Source: Chryseosolibacter sp964563295 (GTDB taxonomy: Bacteria; Bacteroidota; Bacteroidia; Cytophagales; Cyclobacteriaceae). Taken from it: a DNA stretch of 17,899 bases. Each line of letters opens with the position of its first letter. Position 1 is the first letter of the stretch. This document shows positions 1 to 7,425 of this stretch, piece after piece. A model generated the notes under the pieces. That model saw only the letters and a program-made list of their open reading frames with translations, was not told where the DNA came from and made no database searches. The DNA lies in contig CAZLWX010000083.1 of the NCBI GenBank assembly GCA_964563295.1, forward strand, positions 1-17,899, written 5' to 3'. A program made the translations under genes and the position numbers.

Positions 1-176
1 GGCCACGCGCCATTTCTTAATCTGGTTCAAGGCGGACAGCTCGTTATTTCGGTAATTTTGCTTTGTAAGCAGGTCTACTTGGAACGGCAGACCGTAAGGC
101 CTTGCTGTTTGCAGGACCGGGCAGAAAACCCGGGGCATACACGGTTACTCAATTATTGACAAACGCAAAATCGGAC
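1..176. other. Left edge, no gene assigned
   Basis: Two plus-strand frames are open from base 1 (one to a TAA at 53-55, one to a TGA at 157-159). Either could be the tail of an upstream gene, but neither gives a recognisable sequence. Apart from the possible -7 element at 53-60, nothing is supported here. Confidence 0.3.
53..60 (+). promoter_or_regulatory. Possible Bacteroidota -7 promoter element upstream of the VOC/copB pair
   Basis: TAATTTTG matches the Bacteroidetes -7 consensus TAnnTTTG exactly. I see no convincing TTG/TTTG -33 box at the expected distance upstream, so this is weak. If used, the transcript would start near 65-68 and carry a leader of about 110 nt before the preferred start at 177. 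Confidence 0.3.
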
Positions 177-686
177 ATGAAAAACGAAGACAACTACACG
201 GCACCGGCCGCTGCCCGGATCGGTCATGTGCACCTCAAGGTGTCGGACTTGAAAAAGTCGCTCGAATTTTACCGGGACCTTTTGGGTTTTGATCTCGTTA
301 TGATGTATGGAGATCAGGCGGCTTTTCTTTCGGCAGGTGGATATCATCATCATATCGGACTGAACACCTGGCATAGCTTGAATTCGCCCAAGTCGCAAAA
401 ACAGGCGGTTGGATTGTACCACACTGCCTTTCTCTATCCAACCCGCAAGGAACTGGCGAAAATCTTTGACCGGCTAAGGCAGGCGCGTTATCCGCTCACA
501 GGCGCATCCGACCACGGCGTCTCGGAAGCATTGTACCTCGACGATCCTGATGGAAATGGCGTGGAACTTTACTGGGACCGTCCCAAAGAACAGTGGCCCA
601 AAAATTCCGATGGGTCGCTGACGATGTTCACGCGTCCTCTGGACGTGCAAAGTCTATTAAGCGAACTTGATCATCATCAGAGATAA
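177..686 (+). CDS. VOC-fold metalloenzyme, catechol 2,3-dioxygenase/glyoxalase-like
   Basis: The protein (169 aa from this start) has two beta-alpha-beta-beta-beta modules of the vicinal oxygen chelate fold. The first begins at IGHVHLKVSDL (residues 15-25) and the second at GLYHTAFLYP (79-88). Candidate metal ligands are His17, His82 and Glu130 in GVELYWD, the 2-His-1-carboxylate arrangement of extradiol dioxygenases. The DPDGNGVELYWDRP stretch resembles Bacillus CatE-like proteins. The frame stays open to an ATG at 102, but homology begins after 177, so the later ATG is preferred. The stop TAA overlaps the ATG of the copper ATPase by one base (TAATG), so the two are probably translationally coupled. 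The substrate cannot be told from sequence; glyoxalase or thiol-transferase activity is also possible for this superfamily. Confidence 0.8.
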   Translation: MKNEDNYTAPAAARIGHVHLKVSDLKKSLEFYRDLLGFDLVMMYGDQAAFLSAGGYHHHIGLNTWHSLNSPKSQKQAVGLYHTAFLYPTRKELAKIFDRLRQARYPLTGASDHGVSEALYLDDPDGNGVELYWDRPKEQWPKNSDGSLTMFTRPLDVQSLLSELDHHQR

Positions 687-700
687 TGGATCATCATCAG
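669..700 (+). repeat. 12-bp direct repeat across the VOC/copB junction
   Basis: GATCATCATCAG occurs at 669-680 and again at 689-700. The first copy encodes DHHQ at the VOC C-terminus and the second encodes DHHQ at the start of the ATPase. The repeat spacing of 20 bp suggests a small tandem duplication that created or shifted the present gene junction. Confidence 0.7.
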
Positions 701-2740
701 CCGATATCGAACCAGGCCGGTCATCACCATCACGGGCATGATCATCACATGCACCAGCATCCTGAAGGAATGGCTCACGAACATGAGCATGGCGGCCATG
801 ATAAGCACGCCGGACATTCGGTCGAAGACTTTTGGAAACGCTTCGTTGTTTCCACGATAGTTTCCGTTCCAGTGCTGGCATTGTCCCGCATGATCCAGGA
901 CTGGTTTGGGTTCGAAATCGCCTTTCCCGGGGATCATTATCTACTGTTTGCTCTGGCAACATTTGTCTTTTTATATGGAGGACATCCATTCCTGAAAGGA
1001 TTGTACGATGAAGTCCGTGCAAACGCCATTGGCATGATGACGCTGATTGGCGTGGCGATTACAGTGGCCTGGGCGTATAGTGTTGCCATCACGTTTGGGC
1101 TTCCCGGGATGGACTTCTATTGGGAAATGGCAACGCTGATTGACATCATGCTGATCGGCCATTATTTTGAAATGAAGTCTGTTACAGGGGCATCTCGCGC
1201 ACTCGAGATGTTGGTGAAGCTGTTGCCCTCTACCGCCCACCATCTGGTTGATGGCCACATTCATGACATGCCCGTGAGCGCGCTGAAGGTCGACCACTTC
1301 GTGCTCGTCAAGCCCGGTGAACGCATTCCGGTCGATGGAAAGGTTGAGGATGGTTCCAGTCACGTTGATGAAAGCATGCTCACCGGTGAAAGTAAGCCCG
1401 TGGGTAAGAATAAGGGGGATAACGTCGTTGGCGGTAGTGTCAACGGCAACGGCTCGTTAACGGTGAGGGTGACCAGCATCGGCAAAGACAGCTACCTCAA
1501 CCGGGTCGTAAAGCTTGTCGAGGACGCTCAGAAAGTAAAATCCAGGACGCAGCACTTTGCAGACCGCGCCGCCAGGGTATTGACCTTCGTGGCACTTGGG
1601 GGCGGACTCTTAACTCTCGTGGTCTGGCTGTTACTCGACTATCCCTTTGTATTTGCTCTTGAAAGGATGGTCACGGTAATGGTGATTTCGTGTCCTCACG
1701 CATTGGGCCTTGCCGTTCCATTGGTGGTGGCCATTTCGACTTCAGTCGCAGCGCACAAAGGCCTGCTCATTCGTAATCGCACCGCCTTTGAAAATGCCCG
1801 ACTGATTACTACCGTGATCTTCGATAAGACCGGAACGCTGACCAAAGGAGCGCATGAGCTTGAGGAGATCAAGGTACTGGACAACCGGTACACCGAAAAC
1901 GAGCTGCTCAGGTTAGCGGCCGGCGTTGAACAACATTCAGAACATTACATTGCCGCGGGTGTCATTAGAAAGGCGCGTTTGTCGAATGTAGAAATTCCGA
2001 CGTCAAAGGATTTCAGGTACATTCCCGGCAAAGGGCTGGAAGGAGTGGTGGATGGAATTTCGGTTAAAGTTGTCGGTCCCAACTACCTCAAAGAAGTTGG
2101 TATCGTCATAGATGAATCAGTTGACGAGTCAGGTCGCACGATTGTTTATGTTCTCGTCGAGGACACTGTGGCTGGCTACTTTGCGTTTTCCGACAGCATT
2201 CGTGATGAATCCTATGACGCGATCTCGACTCTGAAGAAAGCCGGCATTCGAAATCTTTTGTTGACCGGCGATAATGAGGCGGTTGCCAGGAAGGTGAGTG
2301 AGGAACTTAATATGGATGGCTATCTTGCCAACGTGCTACCCCACGAAAAACTTGAAAAAGTAGAGTCGCTCCAATCGCGTGGTGAATTTGTGGCGATGAC
2401 CGGCGATGGTGTAAACGATGCTCCCGCGCTCGCTAAGGCCGACGTAGGTATTGCAGTTGGCTCGGGCACCGACGTGGCCGCTGAAACCGCGGACATCATC
2501 CTGGTAAATTCGAACCCCAAGGACATCGCCAACTTGATTTTGTTCGGCAGGGCCACGTATCGCAAGATGGTTCAAAATTTATGGTGGGCTGCGGGCTATA
2601 ATATAGTTGCAATACCATTGGCGGCCGGAGTCTTGCATAATTTTGGGATAACACTGAGCCCAGCTGTTGGAGCGGTGCTGATGAGTCTCAGCACGATTGT
2701 CGTAGCCATCAACGCCAAACTGCTGGGGCGACACACATAA
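686..2740 (+). CDS. copB: CopB-type copper-translocating P1B-ATPase
   Basis: A 684-aa ATP-driven heavy-metal exporter of the inner membrane. The N-terminus has 17 His in the first 44 residues instead of a CxxC metal-binding domain. Visible landmarks are the actuator TGES at 233-236, the transmembrane CPH motif at Cys336-Pro337-His338, phosphorylation Asp380 in DKTGTLT, and GDGVNDAP from residue 573. Near the C-terminus are an N-x6-YN-x4-P helix and an MSLST helix. CPH with NX6YNX4P places it in the CopB (P1B-3) group, which exports Cu(I)/Cu(II) or Ag(I). One oddity is that the nucleotide-binding SEHP motif of P1B-ATPases reads SEHY here (His420-Tyr421). It overlaps the upstream VOC gene by one base. 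Family and mechanism are secure; the metal is inferred from motifs. Confidence 0.93.
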   Translation: MDHHQPISNQAGHHHHGHDHHMHQHPEGMAHEHEHGGHDKHAGHSVEDFWKRFVVSTIVSVPVLALSRMIQDWFGFEIAFPGDHYLLFALATFVFLYGGHPFLKGLYDEVRANAIGMMTLIGVAITVAWAYSVAITFGLPGMDFYWEMATLIDIMLIGHYFEMKSVTGASRALEMLVKLLPSTAHHLVDGHIHDMPVSALKVDHFVLVKPGERIPVDGKVEDGSSHVDESMLTGESKPVGKNKGDNVVGGSVNGNGSLTVRVTSIGKDSYLNRVVKLVEDAQKVKSRTQHFADRAARVLTFVALGGGLLTLVVWLLLDYPFVFALERMVTVMVISCPHALGLAVPLVVAISTSVAAHKGLLIRNRTAFENARLITTVIFDKTGTLTKGAHELEEIKVLDNRYTENELLRLAAGVEQHSEHYIAAGVIRKARLSNVEIPTSKDFRYIPGKGLEGVVDGISVKVVGPNYLKEVGIVIDESVDESGRTIVYVLVEDTVAGYFAFSDSIRDESYDAISTLKKAGIRNLLLTGDNEAVARKVSEELNMDGYLANVLPHEKLEKVESLQSRGEFVAMTGDGVNDAPALAKADVGIAVGSGTDVAAETADIILVNSNPKDIANLILFGRATYRKMVQNLWWAAGYNIVAIPLAAGVLHNFGITLSPAVGAVLMSLSTIVVAINAKLLGRHT

Positions 2741-2805
2741 GGCGAGTTTCCTGGGAAACCATCTGACCTGTTGAACGAGGACCAGTCAAGTAGTACATTG
2801 AAAAA

Positions 2806-3333
2806 TTGTCACAGAACAAGCAATCGGTAATCACCATTCACGTCCGGCGGCCTGAAGACGTTCTCTTCCCGTCTCCGATTCTTACGTCGGCAACGCGATT
2901 GTTGAATCCCGTTGTCGAAGACTTCATACTTGAGCAAGCGGAAGGGATGAAAGTCAGGGGTGATATTTCTCTTGTTATCCGCGCTGAAGAAAGGAACTCA
3001 GCCAGCGAAGGAGAGGTTACCAACTGTGTTCGGGCTCATTTTACCAATAGCCGGCGAAAGGCACAGGTGTCGGTAAGGAGGATTTTCGACACCGGTTGGC
3101 GAAGTCTTCTGGTGAGTTTCGTTTTCCTGATGGTCATGTTTTCGGTTGCATTCGCGATCACGACATTCTTGCCGGAGAACGCTGTTATGATGACCCTTCG
3201 GGAGCTGTTTATCATCTTTGGGTGGGTCGCTCTATGGCGCCCTGCCGATCTGTTGTTGTATGAATGGCGCCCCATCAATCGAAAGGGAAAGCTACTGGAA
3301 AAGCTTGCCCATTGTAAGGTGATCTTTGAATGA
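2806..3333 (+). CDS. Two-helix membrane protein of unknown function
   Basis: A 175-aa product, apparently starting at TTG; no in-frame ATG occurs before residue 49, so TTG is the likeliest start. The N-terminal 95 residues are soluble and charged, with predicted strand/helix content (SVITIHVRRPEDVLFPSPIL). Two hydrophobic helices follow at about 100-122 and 130-152. The end is basic and contains the phrase ADLLLYEWRPINRK at 147-160. I recall similar YEW-P phrases in uncharacterised bacterial membrane proteins but cannot name a family. It lies 65 bp after copB on the same strand and may be cotranscribed. It converges on the RclA-like gene with only 15 bp between stop codons. No function is proposed. 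Confidence 0.6.
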   Translation: MSQNKQSVITIHVRRPEDVLFPSPILTSATRLLNPVVEDFILEQAEGMKVRGDISLVIRAEERNSASEGEVTNCVRAHFTNSRRKAQVSVRRIFDTGWRSLLVSFVFLMVMFSVAFAITTFLPENAVMMTLRELFIIFGWVALWRPADLLLYEWRPINRKGKLLEKLAHCKVIFE

Positions 3334-3348
3334 GATCACGATTGCACA

Positions 3349-4701
3349 TTAAACCGAGGCGTAGAGTTCATTGAACGCCTCGTTCATTGATGGATGCGTG
3401 AATATCATGTCCCGTATCACGCGGTAATCCACTCCTGCATTCATCGCCAGCTGGATCGTATTAATCATTTCGCTTGCATCGACACAAAAAAGAGAACAAC
3501 CCAGGATCTTGCCGGTGTCGGCGTCGATCACACTCTTTAATAAACCTTGAATGTCATTCAGAATTCTTGCTCGTGGCACCGCAGAAGCAGCCAGCCTGGC
3601 GACCTTTATCCGAAGGCCATTGGCAAGTGCATCCCTTTCGCGCATGCCGACATGAGCGAATGGGGGAGTGATGAATACAGATGATGCCGTAACTTGTCTC
3701 TTCCTGGTCGAGGTGTAATCTCCTCCGAAGAGCTGATCCCGGATGATCCTGAAATCATCAAGGGAAATATAGGTGAACTGCGGGCCACCGTTGATATCGC
3801 CGATGGCCCAAATGTTGTCGACGTTGGTCTTCAATTGGTCGTCAACTTCAACGAAATTTTTTGCGGTTGTCTGTATACCGGCGACGGCCAGGTCAAGGCC
3901 TTCTACATTGGGTTTCCTGCCGGCGGCGACCAAAACAGCAGATGCTTCCATTTCGCGCGAGGTCCCCTGTTGGGTGAACCGTACAACAATACCGGTGGAG
4001 GAATCGCGTACTTCTTCGACAGCAGCGCCGGTAACAATCTCAATGCCTTTTGCCGTCATCGACTTGCGTATTTCGCTGGCCATATCCTCGTCCTCGTTGG
4101 GCAGGAACTTTTCTCTACGGTCAAGTATCGTCACTTTCGAGCCGAATTGGGCGTACATGTCCGCAAACTCAAGGCCTATGAAACCTCCGCCGATAATGAT
4201 CAGTCGTTCGGGAAGTGCCTTTTCCTCCATCATGGACGTGCTCGTGTACACGTTGCGCGAGCGATCGATCCCCGGAATCTCCGGAATGAACGGAATCGTT
4301 CCGGTGTTGATGAAAATTCTGTCGGCGGTTATACTGACTTCCTCATTTGTTTTATTGAGCACTATTCCAATTTCACGCCGGGATAAGAATCTGGCTTTCC
4401 CGGTGATCAGCGTTACAGTTGGCAACTTGTCCAGGTTGTCGTAGTTTTTTTGCCGGAGCAACATCACCAGATCGTCCTTGATTGCTATAGCCTCCGGATA
4501 CGGTATGTTTTTGTCAGCATTTGTAATGAGCGACTTGGTAGGAATACAGGCCACATTGATGCACGTGCCACCGTACATCATTTCCGATTTTTCAATCACA
4601 GCGACATCCTCATGGTGGTTGGCCAAAAATGCCGCAAGGGTCTTGCCGCCTTTACCAAAACCGATCACAACATTTTTATAGTGCTTTTTCAGTTTTTTCA
4701 T
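3349..4701 (-). CDS. rclA: RclA-like FAD/NAD(P) pyridine nucleotide-disulfide oxidoreductase
   Basis: A flavin disulfide reductase of the mercuric reductase/dihydrolipoamide dehydrogenase fold (450 aa from this start). It has an N-terminal FAD-binding segment VVIGFGKGGKTLA, the redox-active pair in GGTCINVACIPTKSL, an NAD(P)-binding GGGFIGLEFA, a second FAD contact AIGDINGGPQFTYISLDD, and the C-terminal dimer motif FTHPSMNE. Sequence and phrasing (MYGGTCIN, QFTYISLDD, IPRAR, LCVDASEMIN) fit E. coli RclA, which protects against reactive chlorine species and reduces Cu(II) to Cu(I). The frame extends to an ATG at 4740, directly after the SDR stop codon. RclA homology begins after the ATG at 4701, so that start is preferred. 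It follows the SDR gene on the same strand. The RclA assignment is by recall of the E. coli protein, not by alignment. Confidence 0.85.
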   Translation of the reverse strand: MKKLKKHYKNVVIGFGKGGKTLAAFLANHHEDVAVIEKSEMMYGGTCINVACIPTKSLITNADKNIPYPEAIAIKDDLVMLLRQKNYDNLDKLPTVTLITGKARFLSRREIGIVLNKTNEEVSITADRIFINTGTIPFIPEIPGIDRSRNVYTSTSMMEEKALPERLIIIGGGFIGLEFADMYAQFGSKVTILDRREKFLPNEDEDMASEIRKSMTAKGIEIVTGAAVEEVRDSSTGIVVRFTQQGTSREMEASAVLVAAGRKPNVEGLDLAVAGIQTTAKNFVEVDDQLKTNVDNIWAIGDINGGPQFTYISLDDFRIIRDQLFGGDYTSTRKRQVTASSVFITPPFAHVGMRERDALANGLRIKVARLAASAVPRARILNDIQGLLKSVIDADTGKILGCSLFCVDASEMINTIQLAMNAGVDYRVIRDMIFTHPSMNEAFNELYASV

Positions 4702-4740
4702 CGCATGCTTTGCCCGGGTTGATTCAGATGCCAACGTCAT

Positions 4741-5496
4741 TTATGCCGCGAGATATCCGCCATCCACCGGATAGTACCCTCCACTTATGAATGATGCCTT
4801 ATCTGAGGCGAGAAACAGGATTAGCTCGGCAACCTCTTGTGCGGTACCTAGTCGGCCCAAAGCGTGCTTCTGTTCGAGGAACTTTATTGCTTCCTTTCCC
4901 ATGGTTTCTTCATTCACCAGACCCGTGTAGACGAATCCCGGTCCGATCGAGTTCACGCGCACATTCTTCTTTGAATACTCGAGTGCCGCTGCTTTCGTCA
5001 AACCTACGACGCCGTGTTTGGAGGCGACATAAGCCGCGGAGTTCTCAAAGCCCACCTGGCCCAGAATTGAGGCCACATTGATGATAATGCCTGAGCCCGC
5101 CTTCACCATTTCGGGAAGTTGATACCGCATGCCGTAGAACACTCCGGATAAATTGATATCAATCACTTTCTGCCAGGAGTCAATCGGATATTCACCTGTC
5201 GGTGCTGAGGCTCCGCCAATTCCGGCGTTGTTGACGGCAATGTTCAACTTGCCAAAGGACTTTACTGTTTCTTTTACGAGCTTTTCATGATCGTCCGGGC
5301 GTGAGGTGTCACCCTTGATGAAGGTTGCCTCGCCTCCTGCCTTCTTGATGTCCTCGACCACTTTACGTCCATTTTCCTCTGAGATATCGCTTACGACGAC
5401 TCTGGTGCCTTCTGACGCAAAGAGTTTCGCAGCGGATTCACCAATACCCGAACCCGCACCGGTGATGATGGCTACCTTGTCTTTCAGTGTTTTCAT
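4741..5496 (-). CDS. Short-chain dehydrogenase/reductase (classical SDR)
   Basis: A 251-aa Rossmann-fold NAD(P)-dependent oxidoreductase. Visible features are the cofactor motif TGAGSGIG at residues 12-19, Asp37 after the second strand (favouring NAD over NADP), NNAG at 89-92, and the catalytic set Asn115, Ser143, Tyr156 and Lys160 (YVASK). The C-terminal PVDGGYLA is typical of FabG-like or 3-oxoacyl/alcohol dehydrogenase members. The ATG at 5496 gives the canonical MKTLKDKVAIITG start; the longer open frame to 5571 adds residues without homology. It is upstream of, and probably cotranscribed with, the RclA-like gene. The substrate is not predictable. Confidence 0.88.
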   Translation of the reverse strand: MKTLKDKVAIITGAGSGIGESAAKLFASEGTRVVVSDISEENGRKVVEDIKKAGGEATFIKGDTSRPDDHEKLVKETVKSFGKLNIAVNNAGIGGASAPTGEYPIDSWQKVIDINLSGVFYGMRYQLPEMVKAGSGIIINVASILGQVGFENSAAYVASKHGVVGLTKAAALEYSKKNVRVNSIGPGFVYTGLVNEETMGKEAIKFLEQKHALGRLGTAQEVAELILFLASDKASFISGGYYPVDGGYLAA

Positions 5497-5630
5497 ATAG
5501 TTGGACTTTTGAATGTTTTGTAATTCGCCTACCCCGCGTTTGGAACTGTCTAATTTACGAGGACTATGCACGACAACGCGGATATGCGATAAATTCTTTT
5601 ATTGCGGCAGGCAAACAGTCCTGCGTCAAC

Positions 5631-6206
5631 TCACTTCTTGCTACCAACGGGGAACGAAATCCTTTCGGGTTGACCTTTAAGAAAGGCCTTCCATGACGTT
5701 GCGGGCGATTTGCCCTTTCGCTTCTGAAAATGCTGGCAAACGGCGACTGCAAGCGCATCGGTGGCATCCAGCATTTTGGGGAGTTCTTTGATACCCAGGA
5801 GCATCATCAGCATTTTTGCAACCTGCTCTTTGGAGGCATTCCCATTCCCCGTCACAGACTGTTTCACTTTTCTGGGCGCATATTCAACGATGGGTACTTC
5901 CCTGAAAAGCGCCGCCGCCATGGCAACTCCCTGCGCGCGGCCCAACTTTAACATGGACTGAACATTTTTTCCATAAAACGGCGCTTCAACAGCCACCTCG
6001 TCGGGGTGAAAGTCATCGACCAGCATCAGCACGCGATCAAAAATCTTCTTCAGCCGCAATTCGTGGCCTTCGTATTTGTTCAGGTGGATAACTCCGTATT
6101 GCAATAGCGTAAGATTCGTGCCCCGGATGCAGATCACGCCGTAACCCATCACATTCGTCCCCGGATCCAATCCAAGGATAATTTTCTCCTTTAAAACTTT
6201 TCCCAC
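5631..6206 (-). CDS. ruvC: Crossover junction endodeoxyribonuclease RuvC
   Basis: RuvC resolves Holliday junctions made during recombination, acting with RuvAB. The 191-aa product has the RNase H-like fold. Acidic metal ligands are visible at Asp14 (GLDPGTNVMGYG), Glu74 (VAVEAPFYGKNVQS) and Asp147/Asp150 (DATDALAVAVC). The GRAQGVAMAAA helix and the VKQSVTGNGNASKEQV segment are characteristic of the family. The C-terminal tail after residue 165 is slightly longer than the E. coli core (173 aa) and basic. It is divergent from the glycosyltransferase gene with 45 bp between the two ATG starts, so both promoters must lie in or near that short gap. Confidence 0.95.
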   Translation of the reverse strand: MGKVLKEKIILGLDPGTNVMGYGVICIRGTNLTLLQYGVIHLNKYEGHELRLKKIFDRVLMLVDDFHPDEVAVEAPFYGKNVQSMLKLGRAQGVAMAAALFREVPIVEYAPRKVKQSVTGNGNASKEQVAKMLMMLLGIKELPKMLDATDALAVAVCQHFQKRKGKSPATSWKAFLKGQPERISFPVGSKK

Positions 6207-6251
6207 TGTGACAAGATAGTCAGTGTTTGTAAATTATTGAAATTGCATGGC

Positions 6252-7364
6252 ATGATAGGGCTTTATGTACTGGTCGCACTGTATTGCCTTTTTGTAGCGG
6301 CAATGCTCTTGAGTTGGAGGCGTGCCACGCGCAGGCCAGATTCAGCACCGAATTCCATGCATCCAAAAATTTCGGTGGTGGTGTCGGTGCGCAACGATGC
6401 AACAGCTTTACAGCGATTGTTAAGAACACTCGAACGCCAGGAGATGAAACCTTTGGAAGTCATCATCGTCGACGATCATTCGGAGGATGACTTGGTGAAC
6501 CGTCTTAAGCTCCCAGCTTCGCTCGAGGTCAGGATTGTGGCCAATAGGGGAGAAGGAAAAAAGGCTGCCATCACGACGGGTGTCACGGCAGCCAGAGGCG
6601 ACCTCATTGCGACAACGGACGCGGATTGTGAAGTGCCGCCGGCGTGGCTGACCACATTCGCGCGAATGATGACCGATCCGAAAGTCTCACTCGTCTTTGG
6701 TCCGGTGTCGATAAGACACGATGGATCCTTTTTTTCAACCCTGCAATCACTTGAATTCGCCAGCCTTGTGGGCAGTTCCGCCACTACGGCTGCGTGGGAA
6801 CTTCACACCATGTGCAACGGTGCCAGTCTCTGCTACAGAAAGGAAGTTTTTGAACGCGTCCACGGCTACGAGGGTAACCTGGCGATTGCGTCCGGCGATG
6901 ATGAATTCCTCATGCACAAGGTCAGGGTCGTGGGCGGAGTCCGTTTCGCGGCCGATCCGTCGGCGGTAGTAACTACAGCCGCCCAGCCGTCGATCCCGGC
7001 TTTTGTGTCACAACGCCTGCGCTGGGCTTCGAAGTGGAAGCACAACAGGTCCTGGTTTCCGCGCGTACTCGCGACTCTCATAGTCGCAGCACAGATCGCG
7101 TTCCTGGGAATCCTGATATCCCTGTTTTCCGGATTTACGCCATTGGCCGCGATCATCGCGGCGATAAAGGTTGGCCTGGAGGGGATCTTTCTCGCGATCG
7201 TCTGCCGTTTTCTGCGTGTCCGATGGAGTTTGTCGGCGTTTCTAGTTCTGCAACCCATCTACCCGCTGTATGTCACGCTGATCGGGTGTTGCTCCTTATT
7301 TATGTCGACCACCTGGAAAGGTCGTTCCCTGGTCCGGAGCCACCCGGAACTCGGTCGCGTTTGA
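6252..7364 (+). CDS. Membrane-bound family 2 glycosyltransferase
   Basis: A processive-type GT2 enzyme with a cytosolic GT-A domain between membrane helices (370 aa). An N-terminal helix spans residues 2-21. The catalytic domain shows VVVSVRND at 42-49, VDDHSEDD at 73-80, the metal/nucleotide-binding DAD at 123-125, GDDE at 215-218 and QRLRW at 254-258, the last a QxxRW motif shared with cellulose/hyaluronan-synthase-like enzymes. Several hydrophobic helices follow from about 272 to 352. The frame also allows a TTG start at 6237, but the ATG at 6252 puts the membrane helix directly at the N-terminus. It is the first gene of the plus-strand run, 61 bp before the phosphatase gene. Sugar donor and acceptor are unknown. 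Confidence 0.88.
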   Translation: MIGLYVLVALYCLFVAAMLLSWRRATRRPDSAPNSMHPKISVVVSVRNDATALQRLLRTLERQEMKPLEVIIVDDHSEDDLVNRLKLPASLEVRIVANRGEGKKAAITTGVTAARGDLIATTDADCEVPPAWLTTFARMMTDPKVSLVFGPVSIRHDGSFFSTLQSLEFASLVGSSATTAAWELHTMCNGASLCYRKEVFERVHGYEGNLAIASGDDEFLMHKVRVVGGVRFAADPSAVVTTAAQPSIPAFVSQRLRWASKWKHNRSWFPRVLATLIVAAQIAFLGILISLFSGFTPLAAIIAAIKVGLEGIFLAIVCRFLRVRWSLSAFLVLQPIYPLYVTLIGCCSLFMSTTWKGRSLVRSHPELGRV

Positions 7365-7402
7365 AACCTGGAGGCGCCTATCCTGAAAAACATTTTAATT
7401 CC

Positions 7403-7410
7403 TACCTTTA
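7403..7410 (+). promoter_or_regulatory. Possible Bacteroidota -7 element before the phosphatase gene
   Basis: TACCTTTA differs in the last base from TAnnTTTG and lies 15 bp before the ATG at 7426. No clear -33 TTG is present upstream. If active it would give the phosphatase-led operon its own promoter separate from the GT2 gene. Confidence 0.3.
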
Positions 7411-7425
7411 CCGGTTGACAGACCT

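Noticed and set aside
156..161. TTGACA as a sigma-70 -35 box
   Set aside because: A -10 box would fall inside the VOC coding region, and Bacteroidota use a different promoter consensus.
2746..2759. GTTTCC-TG-GGAAAC hairpin after copB as a terminator
   Set aside because: Stem of 6 bp with a 2-nt loop and no following T-run; too weak to call.
3319..3339. Inverted repeat GTGATC...GATCAC across the stop of the two-helix protein gene
   Set aside because: Six-bp arms with a 9-nt loop and no T-run; expected by chance, although its place between convergent genes is suggestive.
3694..4444. Two long plus-strand frames (230 and 223 codons) opposite the RclA-like gene
   Set aside because: They lie antisense to a protein with strong motifs along its full length and show no domain of their own.
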